Both the position numbers and the translations under genes were made by a program. From Rhizobium sp. AC27/96 (lineage in GTDB: Bacteria; Pseudomonadota; Alphaproteobacteria; Rhizobiales; Rhizobiaceae), in the NCBI RefSeq assembly GCF_001692325.1, contig NZ_LXKN01000010.1, positions 1-64,000 of the forward strand: a DNA stretch of 64,000 nucleotides, given 5' to 3'. A model generated the notes under the pieces. It worked only from the letters and a program-made list of their open reading frames with translations. It was not told the origin of the DNA and ran no database searches. This document shows positions 8,349 to 17,144 of the stretch, in pieces; position 1 is the stretch's first letter, and every line of letters starts with the position of its first letter.

Positions 8349-9516
8349 GGAGCGTGAACAGTACCGGCACGCAGGTGACATACAGCAGCGCGCCGAGAAT
8401 CCAGATCAGGCCGGGGAAATCATATCTGGAGGCAAAGTAGATCTCGCTGACCGCCAGAGGCGCGATGATGGATGCAAGGCTTGTCAGGCTGCCCAGCACG
8501 CCTTGCAGGCGCCCCTGATCATCGGCGCCCACACGTTGCGTCATCAGCGACAGCAACGTCGGCTGGCCGATGCCGCCCATTGCGCTCAGGCAGAAGAGCG
8601 GAAGCAGCAACACTGTAATGAAGCTGCGCGTAACCAGGGCAATCGCGATATAGGCGGCGCTGTCGCAGACGATGGCAACGATAAGCGCACGACGCTCGCC
8701 CCAGCGCTCGCTCAAGGGGCCGGCGACAAAGGCCTGGGCGAGGGCATGAAGAAGCCCCATGCAGGCAAGGGAAAGCCCGACCGCCGCCGTATCCCATCCG
8801 AACTTGTCCTGGCTGTAGAGCACCCAGACGGTGCCGCCGATCTGGCCGACAATGTTGAGGATGACGGACAGGAACAACAGCGGCAGCAGCGCCGGAAAGG
8901 CTCCGAGCCAGCGCAGCGGCGCCAGCGGATGAAAGGCAGCCGCATCGATATGCGCGGGCTTCTCGACCCGAGTTTCGGGCAATGCGATCAGCGCAAGAAT
9001 GAAATTCATCATCACGAGCACGCCAGCCGCCACGAAGGGCGCGCGAAGGGAAAACGTGCCGAGCAGACCGCCAATGGCTGGCCCGAGAATGAAGCCGATC
9101 CCAAAGCAGGCGCTGAGGAGCCCGAAGGCCCGCGTGCGCTTTTCGTCAGGCGTGATGTCGGTCAGGCAAGCAGCCGCGACCGAGGCATTGGCGGCCGTCA
9201 GCCCCGCAACGGCGCGGCCCAGGAACAGCCACCAGAAGCCGGGCGCCCATGCCATGAAGGCATAGTCGACCATGCCGCCCGCCAGTGAAACGAGCAGCAC
9301 CGGCCTGCGGCCATAGCGATCGCTCAACGTTCCGAGAATGGGAGCGGCGAGAAACTGCAGCGCGGCATAGAGCGACAGGAACGCGCCGTAGCGCCAGCCG
9401 AGATCCGGCGTATGCGCAACGCTCTGCAAAAGTTCCGGCAGGATCGGCAGCACCAGCCCTGTACCCGCCGCATCGAGGATGACAACAGCCAGAATGGTCA
9501 GAAGCATCTTGTTCAT
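8326..9516 (-). CDS. MFS drug efflux protein, Tet(A)-like
   Basis: The 396-residue protein is a 12-helix major facilitator. The first-half signature is clear: LDAAGTGLVLPILPELL in helix 1, GTLSDRYGRRPVLL (motif A, about 62-75) and GRAVAGLTAANASVAAA in helix 4. This resembles TetA-class proton antiporters, supported by the divergent TetR regulator and shared operators. The drug or metabolite exported is not known; chromosomal homologues need not give tetracycline resistance. ATG 9516 is chosen over a TTG at 9525. A terminator of the convergent gene overlaps the 3' end. Confidence 0.88.
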   Translation of the reverse strand: MNKMLLTILAVVILDAAGTGLVLPILPELLQSVAHTPDLGWRYGAFLSLYAALQFLAAPILGTLSDRYGRRPVLLVSLAGGMVDYAFMAWAPGFWWLFLGRAVAGLTAANASVAAACLTDITPDEKRTRAFGLLSACFGIGFILGPAIGGLLGTFSLRAPFVAAGVLVMMNFILALIALPETRVEKPAHIDAAAFHPLAPLRWLGAFPALLPLLFLSVILNIVGQIGGTVWVLYSQDKFGWDTAAVGLSLACMGLLHALAQAFVAGPLSERWGERRALIVAIVCDSAAYIAIALVTRSFITVLLLPLFCLSAMGGIGQPTLLSLMTQRVGADDQGRLQGVLGSLTSLASIIAPLAVSEIYFASRYDFPGLIWILGALLYVTCVPVLFTLRKKTAGA

Positions 9517-9526
9517 GGTCGGCAAC

Positions 9527-9559
9527 TTATCGTTGATAAATAACTTTATCGCCGATAAA
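9527..9559. promoter_or_regulatory. Twin TetR-type operators between efflux and regulator genes
   Basis: Two palindromes, TTATCGTTGATAA (9527-9539) and TTTATCGCCGATAAA (9545-9559), share the half-site TTATC/GATAA with a three-base centre; their centres are 19 bp apart. They fill the gap between divergent tetR and the efflux gene, the same layout as classical tetO1/tetO2. Confidence 0.8.
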
Positions 9560-9591
9560 CTACACCTTCTAGGCTGTCAATTGGAGACGCA

Positions 9592-10197
9592 ATGAAAATC
9601 GACCGGGACCAAATCGTCGACACGGCATTGACCGTTCTGAACGAGGTCGGCGTCGACGGCCTGTCGACGCGGCTGATCGCCCAGCGTCTTGGCGTCCAGC
9701 AGCCGGCTCTCTATTGGCACTTCAAGGGCAAGCAAGCCCTGCTGGCCGCTATGAATATCGAGATGCTGAAGCGGAACCATACGCGCCGCACGCCGCTTGC
9801 CAGCGAGACCTGGCAAGATTTCCTACGGGCCAACGCCAGAAGCTTCCGCTCCGCTTTGCTGGCGTGGCGCGATGGCGCGCGCGTGCACGCCGGAACGGAA
9901 GCCGATTCCACCGATCTCGATCCCATCGAAGCCCAGTTCGAATGCCTCGTTGCGGCCGGCTTCACGCCGGGCGGAGCGCTGGAGCTTCAGATTGCCATCG
10001 GCCGATACGTGGTGGGATGCGTGCTGGAGGAACAGGCGGATGCTGCCTCTCCGCCGGACCAGACCGCGTTCGATATCGCAGCAAAAACCCGCCCGAATCT
10101 CGCCAGAGCCATCGCCCATTACCGCTCGAGCGGTCACCAAGGCCTCTTCGAAGCCGGCCTCGATCTGCTGATCCGAGGCGCTGAAGCCAGGCGATGA
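9592..10197 (+). CDS. TetR-family repressor of the efflux gene
   Basis: The 201-residue regulator has an N-terminal helix-turn-helix (about residues 8-50, DGLSTRLIAQRLGVQQPALYW) of the TetR class. Its C-terminal ligand domain resembles that of the tetracycline repressor family, including an HAGT segment around residue 100. It is transcribed away from the efflux gene across two operators it probably binds, repressing both. The inducer is unknown. Confidence 0.9.
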   Translation: MKIDRDQIVDTALTVLNEVGVDGLSTRLIAQRLGVQQPALYWHFKGKQALLAAMNIEMLKRNHTRRTPLASETWQDFLRANARSFRSALLAWRDGARVHAGTEADSTDLDPIEAQFECLVAAGFTPGGALELQIAIGRYVVGCVLEEQADAASPPDQTAFDIAAKTRPNLARAIAHYRSSGHQGLFEAGLDLLIRGAEARR

Positions 10198-10227
10198 TCG
10201 GCATGGACGCAGCAAGCGGGAACTGCA

Positions 10228-10890
10228 TTACACCTCAGCCTTGAATGTGCGGCCGAGATCGGGTCCGATGCCGAAATAGTGCCTGAACACGTAGAGAAGC
10301 GGGCTCCATGTGCTGGTATCGATATGATTGGTGCCAGGCACGACGATACCCCTATGGGCATGAACCCGAACTGCCTTCACCTCGATGATGCGGAAAGCCT
10401 CCGGCCGCTCCGATGGCCATTCGCCACCGGGCTCGTGCGATGCCATGACTTCGGCTTCGATTTGAATGGGGCATTCCGCGATGCGCAGTGGCCGGACGAG
10501 ATCGGCCGCTTGAGGGGTAAAGTCGCCGACGTCGAATTTGTCGGATTCGAACCGATATCCGATCCTCTCCTTATGTGGGGGAACAGGATTGCGACCGGTC
10601 GTCGGCGCGATCGCCTCGATCTTCCGCCACAGGTCGGGTGAGGGAAAATTCAACACCAACTGCCGTTCGCGCAGCGCATTTTCCCCGCCCTTGCTCGTGC
10701 ATGTCAGGCCCAGGACGATGCGGTCGAACAGTGCCCATGCGGACGACATCGGCGAGATATTCGTGGTTCCATCCGGGTTGAGGCTGCTGATCAGCACGAC
10801 GGGCGTGCCGACATAGAGCACGCTGGGTTTGATGACGATATGGTCGTGACCATTCTCTGCGGGTTTGGATTGGGCTGTGTTCATCAACAT
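10228..10890 (-). CDS. Flavin reductase-like FMN-binding family protein
   Basis: The 220-residue protein fits the flavin-reductase-like split barrel fold: PSVLYVGTPVVLISSLNPDGTTNISPMSSAWAL near the N-terminus is the typical FMN-binding start, and VLNFPSPDLWRKIEAIAPTTGRNPVP follows at about 80-105. Relatives bind FMN and reduce flavins or act on small organic substrates. ATG 10890 has AGAGGAG 7 bases upstream. It converges on tetR. A palindrome about 30 bp upstream may be its operator. The specific reaction is unknown. Confidence 0.78.
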   Translation of the reverse strand: MLMNTAQSKPAENGHDHIVIKPSVLYVGTPVVLISSLNPDGTTNISPMSSAWALFDRIVLGLTCTSKGGENALRERQLVLNFPSPDLWRKIEAIAPTTGRNPVPPHKERIGYRFESDKFDVGDFTPQAADLVRPLRIAECPIQIEAEVMASHEPGGEWPSERPEAFRIIEVKAVRVHAHRGIVVPGTNHIDTSTWSPLLYVFRHYFGIGPDLGRTFKAEV

Positions 10891-10916
10891 TGCACTCTCC
10901 TCTGAGAGCTGCAGTG

Positions 10917-10939
10917 TAACCGTACAGACGTGCGGTATA
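10917..10939. promoter_or_regulatory. Inverted repeat upstream of the flavin-reductase-like gene
   Basis: ACCGTAC (10919-10925) and GTGCGGT (10930-10936) form an inverted repeat matching at 6 of 7 positions around a four-base centre. It lies about 30 bp upstream of the start codon at 10890. It looks like a repressor operator of the MarR/HxlR size class; the regulator is not identified. Confidence 0.45.
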
Positions 10940-11063
10940 GTTCGTCCATGGCCGAACTGTCGAGGGTGCAAGCCGGAGGCGACCTCTTACGACTTATTCG
11001 TCACACCGCTGTCATGCAGCGCCTCTACTCAGGCTTGTAGCTTTTAGAGATACCGATTTTTTG

Positions 11064-12134
11064 ATGATAAATGACGCAAACCGGATCCAGGCTGCCGTTG
11101 CGGCGACAGGATTGGAACTTCATTACGACAAGGCGGTCGTCCTCAACGGCATCGATCTTTCGCTCGCCAAGGGACGGACGCTGGCCCTGCTCGGCCCATC
11201 GGGATGCGGCAAGACCACCCTTCTGCGCCTCGTCGCCGGCCTTCTTGCGCCGACCAAAGGCAGCATCACCATTTCCGGCCAGACCGTCGCGGATGCGGCA
11301 TCGAAGACATTCGTGCCGCCAGAGAAGCGTAACCTCGGCATGGTGTTTCAGGATTATGCCCTGTGGCCGCACCTGACGGTCGGCGGCAACGTCTCCTTCC
11401 CCCTTGAAATGCGCGGAGTGGCGAAGGCCGAACGCGAAAAACGCACCATGCGGGCGCTGGAACGCGTTGGCCTGGCAGCGCTTGCCCATCGCCGCCCGAG
11501 CGATCTTTCCGGTGGCCAGCAACAGCGCGTAGCCATTGCCCGCGCCATTGTCGCCGAGCCGCAACTCATCCTGTTCGACGAGCCGCTGTCCAATCTGGAC
11601 CGCGAACTACGCGAAAACATGGTCGGCGAACTGGCCGAGCTCATCTCCACGCTTGGGTTGACGGCAATATACGTCACGCACGACCACAGCGAAGCCCTGA
11701 CGCTTGCCGACGAAGTCGCCATCATGCGCTCGGGCGAAATCGCCCAGCTTGCCTCACCCGACGTATTGATCGAAAGCCCCAGATCTCCGGAAGTTGCCGA
11801 ATTCCTGCGGCTCGGCAGCACGGCCGATCTGGAATGGCGCGACAATGGCTGGCGGCTGGCGGGAAGTCCGCATGTGCTGTCGGAGACGGCGCGGCCGGGC
11901 CTGGAGAGGGCCAGAATCCTCATTCCGACGCGCGCCATTTCGCTTGGCGAAACCGCCTGGCCGAATCTGCCGGCAACGGCTTTACGCTCGCACTTCCGTG
12001 GAGACGGTCATCTCGTCACCGCCGTGCCGCACGGCACGACCGGGATCGAGCTTCAGGTCCTGAGCCCGGTTAAAATCCGGCCAGGAGAGCAGATCGGCCT
12101 TTCGGTCGACGCGACTAGCATCCTGTGGTTCTAG
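11064..12134 (+). CDS. ABC importer ATPase, iron(III)/FbpC type
   Basis: The 356-residue ATPase has Walker A GPSGCGKTT (44-52), signature LSGGQQQRVAIARA, Walker B LILFDEPLSNLD and H-loop YVTHDHSEAL, followed by a C-terminal TOBE-like regulatory region (about 240-356). This matches FbpC/PotA-type importers. ATG 11064 overlaps an in-frame TTG at 11061; the ribosome binding site is poor. The binding protein and a fused permease follow in the same direction, forming a full importer. Iron(III) is the most likely substrate from the binding-protein class, but phosphonate or other anions are possible. Confidence 0.85.
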   Translation: MINDANRIQAAVAATGLELHYDKAVVLNGIDLSLAKGRTLALLGPSGCGKTTLLRLVAGLLAPTKGSITISGQTVADAASKTFVPPEKRNLGMVFQDYALWPHLTVGGNVSFPLEMRGVAKAEREKRTMRALERVGLAALAHRRPSDLSGGQQQRVAIARAIVAEPQLILFDEPLSNLDRELRENMVGELAELISTLGLTAIYVTHDHSEALTLADEVAIMRSGEIAQLASPDVLIESPRSPEVAEFLRLGSTADLEWRDNGWRLAGSPHVLSETARPGLERARILIPTRAISLGETAWPNLPATALRSHFRGDGHLVTAVPHGTTGIELQVLSPVKIRPGEQIGLSVDATSILWF

Positions 12135-12167
12135 CAGGAACATCACTTGAGCCTAGAGAGGAAAAAC

Positions 12168-13127
12168 ATGTTTAAATCACTGAAGAATATTGCAATTTTT
12201 GCCATTTCGACCGCACTGCTGAGCGGCGTCGCCCATGCCGACATCACTGTTTACACCGCCGGCCCACAGAACCTCATCGACAAGCTTGCCGCTGGCTTCA
12301 CCGCCCAGAGCGGCATTAAGGTCAACGTCTTCCAGGCAACGACCGGCAAGGTCATGGCCCGCATCGAAGCCGAGGCCGCCAATCCGGCCGTCGACGTGCT
12401 GATCTCGGCTTCCTGGGATACGGCGACCGATTTCGCCAAGCGCGGCTGGCTCGTCTCCTACACCAGCCCGAATGCCGCGAAGGTTCCGGCCTTTCTGAAG
12501 ACCGACACTGCCGTGGCTCAGGGCGTTTCCGCCCTCGGCATCGCTTGGAACACCAAGAGCGGCACGACCGAGCCGAAGGAATGGGCAGATCTCGCCAAGC
12601 CCGAGTTCAAGGATCTCGTCAATATTCCCGATCCCGCCCAGTCCGGCTCCTCTTTCGAACTGACGGCGGCCCTCGCCGGCAAGGACAATTACAATCTCTT
12701 CAAGGAGCTGAAGGATAACGGCGCCATTATCGCCGGCGCCAATGCCGAAGCGCTGAACCCGGTGCTGCAGGGTGCCAAGGCCGCAGTCTTCGGCGCGGTC
12801 GACTACATCACCTTCGACGCCAAGGCCAAGGGTGAGACCATCGACGTTGTCTTCCCGCAATCTGGCACGGTCATCGCGCCGCGCCCGGTCATGATCCTCA
12901 ACTGGTCCAAGCATCAGGACGAAGCCAAGAAGTTCGTCGACTACATGCTATCCGATGAAGGCCAGAAGCTGGTTGCCGACACCTTCCTGATGCCGGCGCG
13001 TTCCGACATTCCGGCCTCGCGTCCGCTGGTGAGCGATCTCAAGTTGCTCGACTACGACGTCAACGCCGTCTACGGCAAGCGCAAGGAAACGCTGAAGCAG
13101 GTCGGCGATCTGTTCGGCGGCAAGTAA
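12168..13127 (+). CDS. Periplasmic iron(III)-type substrate-binding protein
   Basis: The 319-residue protein starts with a signal peptide (about 1-24, cleaved after GVAHA) and continues DITVYTAGPQNLIDKLAAGF, the typical opening of FbpA/AfuA class ferric-binding proteins (family 1 extracellular binding proteins). GAGAGGAAAA precedes ATG 12168. It sits 33 bp after the ATPase and 11 bp before the permease. I do not see a clear adjacent tyrosine pair that would settle ferric binding, so substrate is inferred from overall similarity. Confidence 0.83.
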   Translation: MFKSLKNIAIFAISTALLSGVAHADITVYTAGPQNLIDKLAAGFTAQSGIKVNVFQATTGKVMARIEAEAANPAVDVLISASWDTATDFAKRGWLVSYTSPNAAKVPAFLKTDTAVAQGVSALGIAWNTKSGTTEPKEWADLAKPEFKDLVNIPDPAQSGSSFELTAALAGKDNYNLFKELKDNGAIIAGANAEALNPVLQGAKAAVFGAVDYITFDAKAKGETIDVVFPQSGTVIAPRPVMILNWSKHQDEAKKFVDYMLSDEGQKLVADTFLMPARSDIPASRPLVSDLKLLDYDVNAVYGKRKETLKQVGDLFGGK

Positions 13128-13138
13128 GGCTTGATGCA

Positions 13139-14818
13139 ATGAGTGCGAAGGGAACAGGCGCTCCGGTGCCGGCAGCCTGGCTAGCGGCCCTGGGGCTGAT
13201 CATCATCGTCGCCTTTCCCTTCGTGGCCGTCGTGCTGCAGGCGGTCTTTCCCTCGCTGGGACAAGGCTCGTTTGCGGCACCCTTCTCGGCCATCGGCAAG
13301 ACCTTGGCCGATGAGGCCCTCCTTGGCATGACGGCAAATACCATCAACCTCGGATGCGCCGTCGTCGTTGCCTCCACCCTCATCGCCGTCCCCCTCGGCG
13401 TCGTCCGTGCGCTCTACCGTGTTCCCTTCGCACCTTTATGGGACGTGCTGCTGCTGACACCCTTCATGATCCCGCCCTATATCGCCACGCTTGGCTGGAT
13501 CATGGCGCTGCAGCCGCACGGCTATCTCCAGCAGATCGCCGGCTTCAATCTCGCCCCTACCCTCTTCTCGCTTACTGGCATGACCGTGGTCATGACCTTC
13601 AACACCTTCCCGGTCGTCTATTTCGCCGTATCGCGCACTGTCGAGGCCGTGGGTGCCCGCTACGCCGATGTCGGCCGCGTCTTCGGCGCCTCACCGGCCC
13701 GCGCCTTCTGGCGCATCACGCTGCCGCTCTCAGCACCCGGCCTTGCCGCCAGCCTGCTGCTGGTCTTCGCCGCCGCGATCGAGGAATACGGCACGCCGGC
13801 AGCCCTCGGCCGTCGCGCCGGTTTCCAGGTTCTGGTGACCGGCATCGATACCCGCATCGGCGACTGGCCTATCGATTTGCCGGGTGCCGCCGTGCTGTCA
13901 CTCACCCTCGTCGTCATCTCGCTGATCGCCTTTCTCATCCAGCGCCGGATCCTCTCGCGGCGCTCCTACCAGACGGTGAGCGGCAAGCCGCAGAACAAGG
14001 ACAAGCGTCCGCTCGGCACGCTGACCATCCCGGCTTTGCTGGCATTTGGCATCGTCTCGTTTCTCGCGACCGGCGTGCCCATGCTTTCCATTCTGGCTAC
14101 GGCGCTCTCGAAGACGATTTCCCGCGGTCTCTCCTTAGGCAATCTCGGCCTCGACAATTTCGCGGCCGTCTTCGGCAACAGTGCCGGCGCGCTCGCCGCC
14201 CTCGGCAACAGCCTGGCGCTTGGGGTCGGCGCTGCCATCATCACCGGCCTGATCGGCGTCACCGCCGCCTATACCGTCGTCAAAACGAAAATGCGCGGAC
14301 GCCTGCTGATTGACATCATGACCGTGCTTCCGAATGCCCTGCCCGGCATCGTCGTTGCCGTTGGCCTCATCCTCGTCTGGAACATGCCCGGCCTGCCGTT
14401 TACGCCCTATAATACCGCTCTCATCCTGCTGCTGGCCTATTGCTGCATTCTCCTGCCACAGACGGCGCGCTATTCCTCCGCCGCCTTCCAGCAGATCGGC
14501 GACAATCTTGAGGCCGCAGCCCGTGTCTCAGGCGCAAACACCTTGACCGTCTTCCGCCGCATCCTGCTGCCGCTGGTGCTGCCGAGCCTGGCATCGGCCA
14601 TGCTGCTCGTCTTCGCGCTGGCTTCGCGCGAACTCGTGGCCTCGATCGTTCTCGCGCCCGTCGGCATGCAGACCATCGCTACCTTCATCTGGCGGCAGTT
14701 CGAGCAGGGCTCTATCGGCCTCGGCATGGCGATGGCCTTCGTGACGATCATCATCACGACGCTCATTCCGCTTCTCTTCCTGTCGTTGTTGCGCCGAAGC
14801 GGCCTCGTCGCCGAGTAA
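13139..14818 (+). CDS. Fused ABC permease, iron(III)/FbpB type
   Basis: The 559-residue protein contains two permease domains with about 12 membrane helices, each with its own EAA-like loop (VEAVGARYADVGRVFGASPA around 168-187 and LEAAARVSGANTLTVF around 457-472). This two-in-one layout is usual for FbpB-type ferric importers, so a single gene replaces two permeases. It starts 11 bp after the binding protein and ends at a hairpin. With the upstream two genes it makes a complete importer. Confidence 0.87.
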   Translation: MSAKGTGAPVPAAWLAALGLIIIVAFPFVAVVLQAVFPSLGQGSFAAPFSAIGKTLADEALLGMTANTINLGCAVVVASTLIAVPLGVVRALYRVPFAPLWDVLLLTPFMIPPYIATLGWIMALQPHGYLQQIAGFNLAPTLFSLTGMTVVMTFNTFPVVYFAVSRTVEAVGARYADVGRVFGASPARAFWRITLPLSAPGLAASLLLVFAAAIEEYGTPAALGRRAGFQVLVTGIDTRIGDWPIDLPGAAVLSLTLVVISLIAFLIQRRILSRRSYQTVSGKPQNKDKRPLGTLTIPALLAFGIVSFLATGVPMLSILATALSKTISRGLSLGNLGLDNFAAVFGNSAGALAALGNSLALGVGAAIITGLIGVTAAYTVVKTKMRGRLLIDIMTVLPNALPGIVVAVGLILVWNMPGLPFTPYNTALILLLAYCCILLPQTARYSSAAFQQIGDNLEAAARVSGANTLTVFRRILLPLVLPSLASAMLLVFALASRELVASIVLAPVGMQTIATFIWRQFEQGSIGLGMAMAFVTIIITTLIPLLFLSLLRRSGLVAE

Positions 14819-14833
14819 ACTCTGCTGAAGCAA

Positions 14834-14858
14834 CCGGCGAGATTTTCGCCGGCTAATT
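14834..14858 (+). terminator. Hairpin terminator after the ABC importer operon
   Basis: CCGGCGA (14834-14840) pairs with TCGCCGG (14846-14852) around GATTT, followed by the A/T-rich CTAATTTATT. It sits between converging genes and could serve both. Confidence 0.65.
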
Positions 14859-15322
14859 TATTCGCGCCCATCTACGAGCGGTGGCGCAACGACGATCGTA
14901 TCCTCCGCCATAAGCATCCGCCCATCCTGTGCGCGTAGCTCCAGCCGCCGCACCGGCTGATTGCTCTTCGTGTCGACCAAAGTGACATGCGGCTCACCCG
15001 GCGCGAAAAAGAAATCTTCGCCCCATTGGCGAAGCGCGACCAGCAGCGGAAACAGGCCCTGCCCCTTCTGCGTCAGCACATATTCCTGATAGGGGCTGCC
15101 GTCCGATGCCGGCACGGTATCCAGAATGCCATGCGTGACAAGATTGCGCAGCCGGGCCGAGAGGATGTTCTTGGCCAGCCCCAGGCTCTTTTGAAACTCC
15201 CCGAAACGCCGCAGCCCGTCGAAGGCATCACGGATGATCAACAGCGACCACCAGTCGCCAATCGCATCCAGCGGCCGGGCGACCCCGCACATCGAATCCT
15301 TGTGGCTTATTCGTTTGGCCAT
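14858..15322 (-). CDS. HxlR-family transcriptional regulator
   Basis: The 154-residue protein has the HxlR winged helix: CGVARPLDAIGDWWSLLIIRDAF (13-34), RRFGEFQKSLGLAKNILSARL and the wing region, with a C13 in the place where many HxlR proteins hold a redox-sensing cysteine. It is divergent from the dehalogenase-like gene, and two direct copies of a palindromic operator lie between them. AAGG precedes the ATG. Likely represses its own gene and the hydrolase; the signal is unknown. Confidence 0.9.
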   Translation of the reverse strand: MAKRISHKDSMCGVARPLDAIGDWWSLLIIRDAFDGLRRFGEFQKSLGLAKNILSARLRNLVTHGILDTVPASDGSPYQEYVLTQKGQGLFPLLVALRQWGEDFFFAPGEPHVTLVDTKSNQPVRRLELRAQDGRMLMAEDTIVVAPPLVDGRE

Positions 15323-15403
15323 CGCACCTTGCCTCGCTCCATTCCCGTATTCCGCCGATACCGCACCGGGTATCGCGTCATTTCAATATCGCGCCATCAT
15401 ATC

Positions 15404-15460
15404 GGTTGCAAATTGAAACCACAAGAGATACAGAAATCATGGTTGCAAACTAAAACCACA
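15404..15460. promoter_or_regulatory. Tandem HxlR-type operators
   Basis: Two 20-base copies, GGTTGCAAATTGAAACCACA (15404-15423) and GGTTGCAAACTAAAACCACA (15441-15460), differ at two positions and are 37 bp apart. Each contains a near-palindrome of GGTT...AACC form. The second ends 12 bp before the hydrolase start, so binding would block both its ribosome binding region and the promoter. Confidence 0.8.
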
Positions 15461-15472
15461 TAGGAGTCCACC

Positions 15473-16393
15473 ATGATCCCCTCTGATGCCACATTTGCCG
15501 GCACCTTTCCGTTCACACCGCATTTCACGGAAGCGCCGGGTTTCCGGATGCATTACGTCGATGAAGGACCGCGCGACGGCGAGGTCGTCCTCTGCCTGCA
15601 TGGCGAGCCCACCTGGGGCTATCTCTTCCGCCATCTCGTGCCGGCCTTGAGCGGCAGATATCGCGTCGTCGTTCCCGATCACATGGGCTTCGGCAAAAGC
15701 GAAACGCCCACTGAGCGCAGCTATTGGCTACAGGATCATGTCGACAATCTGGAGGCCTTCATCGCGGCGCTGGGCCTTACCGATATCACCCTGGTCATGC
15801 ATGATTTCGGCGGCCCCGTCGGCATGGGCTTTGCCGCCCGCCAACCCTACCGCATCCGCCGCGTCATCTCGGCCAACGGACCGACACCCTTCGGCCAGGC
15901 GGACCTGATAGATCGTCTCACGGCCAATGCGGCCGTTTCGCCCTGGTTCCAATGGATTGCCAAGGCTGCGACAGACGGCACGCTCGAACCGGTGCTCGGC
16001 AATCTCGGCTTCAATATCCTCAGCACTCTCAAGCTCAACGGCTTCGAGAACAACGCCGTCATCACCGATGCCTGGATCGAGGCCTATGGCGCACCCTTCG
16101 CGACGGAAGCCGACTGTCTCGGCGCTCTGGGTTGGGCCAACGGCTTTCCAACCGGCAACCATCAATTCGAAACGCCTGATCCAGAAGCCGATCGCATCAT
16201 CCGCAGCAGGCCGGCGCTCGCCATATGGGGCGAGGCGGACAGGACGCTGCATGCCGAACATTTCCTGCCGCTCTTCTCCACCATCTTCCCCTCGGCCCGC
16301 ATCGAACGCCTCGCCGGCGTCGGGCACTATTGCTTCGAAGATGCCCCCGAAACCGTCTCCGGCCTGATATCCGATTTCATCCGCCGGACGTGA
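15473..16393 (+). CDS. Alpha/beta hydrolase, haloalkane dehalogenase-like
   Basis: The 306-residue protein has the haloalkane dehalogenase hallmarks: oxyanion/halide motif HGEPTWGYLFRHL (43-55), an aspartate nucleophile in VMHDFGGPVGMG (about 106-117) instead of serine, the acid region AIWGEADRTL (about 250-259) and the catalytic histidine in GVGHYCFEDAPE (about 282-293). Tryptophan after the HGEP motif fits a halide-stabilising residue. The enzyme would hydrolyse carbon-halogen bonds or related esters. AGGAG precedes the ATG. HxlR control suggests induction by a substrate. Confidence 0.85.
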   Translation: MIPSDATFAGTFPFTPHFTEAPGFRMHYVDEGPRDGEVVLCLHGEPTWGYLFRHLVPALSGRYRVVVPDHMGFGKSETPTERSYWLQDHVDNLEAFIAALGLTDITLVMHDFGGPVGMGFAARQPYRIRRVISANGPTPFGQADLIDRLTANAAVSPWFQWIAKAATDGTLEPVLGNLGFNILSTLKLNGFENNAVITDAWIEAYGAPFATEADCLGALGWANGFPTGNHQFETPDPEADRIIRSRPALAIWGEADRTLHAEHFLPLFSTIFPSARIERLAGVGHYCFEDAPETVSGLISDFIRRT

Positions 16394-16595
16394 GCGCCTG
16401 GAAGAAGAGCGGCGCGAAGGAGCGGGAAAACCCTTCCGCTCCCGATGACCTCTCATCAATCAGCCTCGCCTCTTGCCGCCATAAAGCCTCGCGAGCCGCA
16501 GCCGGAAGACGCGGATATCCATGCCCCGCCAATTGACATTCGCAGCCGATGTGACACCGTTCCGGATAGTTGCTGACAGAGCGTTTTGAGGCAAA

Positions 16596-16991
16596 ATGAC
16601 CAAGCGATCGCAAGCAGTTATCACCACGGCCGAAGAACGCCCGCGCGACGGATGGGACGATCCGGTCCATGGCCGCATATCCTGGCACACGCTGCTGAGC
16701 AGCGACATCACCCCCACCGACAGCATGAGCGCCGGCATCGCCGACCTCGCACCCGGCGGCGAACTCAAGCCACACCGGCACGACCCATCGGAGATCTATT
16801 TCATCTTCGAGGGAACCGGCATCGTCCAGATCGATGGCCAGGAAACCACGGTCAGGGCCGGCACGACAGTCTTCATCCCCGGCAATGCCGAACACGGCAT
16901 CCGCAACGAATCATCCGCCAATCTGAAATTTTTCTATGTGTTTCCGACGGGATCGTTTGCGGATGTGGTCTATCGGTTTCCGGAGGGGTGA
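16596..16991 (+). CDS. Small cupin-domain protein
   Basis: The 131-residue single cupin shows motif 1 GGELKPHRHDPSEIYFIFEGTG (about 53-74, with ligands H59, H61 and E66) and motif 2 VFIPGNAEHGIRN (about 92-104, with H100). This is a complete four-ligand metal site. No enzyme activity can be assigned; cupins of this size include isomerases, lyases and storage-type proteins. GAGG stands shortly before the ATG. It stands alone, between the hydrolase and tRNA-Ser. Confidence 0.82.
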   Translation: MTKRSQAVITTAEERPRDGWDDPVHGRISWHTLLSSDITPTDSMSAGIADLAPGGELKPHRHDPSEIYFIFEGTGIVQIDGQETTVRAGTTVFIPGNAEHGIRNESSANLKFFYVFPTGSFADVVYRFPEG

Positions 16992-17055
16992 GGCATTTCG
17001 GCTGGCTATCAGTGAATCAGCTTGATCGACAGCGGCCTGAAACAAAGGCCAAAAT

Positions 17056-17144
17056 GGCGGAGAGGGTGGGATTTGAACCCACGATGCCCTTGCAGGCATG
17101 CCGCATTTCGAGTGCGGTGCATTCGACCACTCTGCCACCTCTCC
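17056..17144 (-). tRNA. tRNA-Ser (anticodon CGA)
   Basis: On the minus strand GGAGAGG pairs with CCTCTCC, followed by G and encoded CCA. The anticodon stem CCGCA/TGCGG encloses CTCGAAA, so the anticodon is CGA (codon TCG). A long variable arm (TGCCTGCAAGGGCA) confirms a class II tRNA, and GGTTCAAATCC forms the T-arm. Confidence 0.97.

Noticed and set aside
7182..8381. A 399-codon frame antisense to the DUF1003 gene
   Set aside because: Shadow of the real gene; no motif and it covers the intergenic promoter region.
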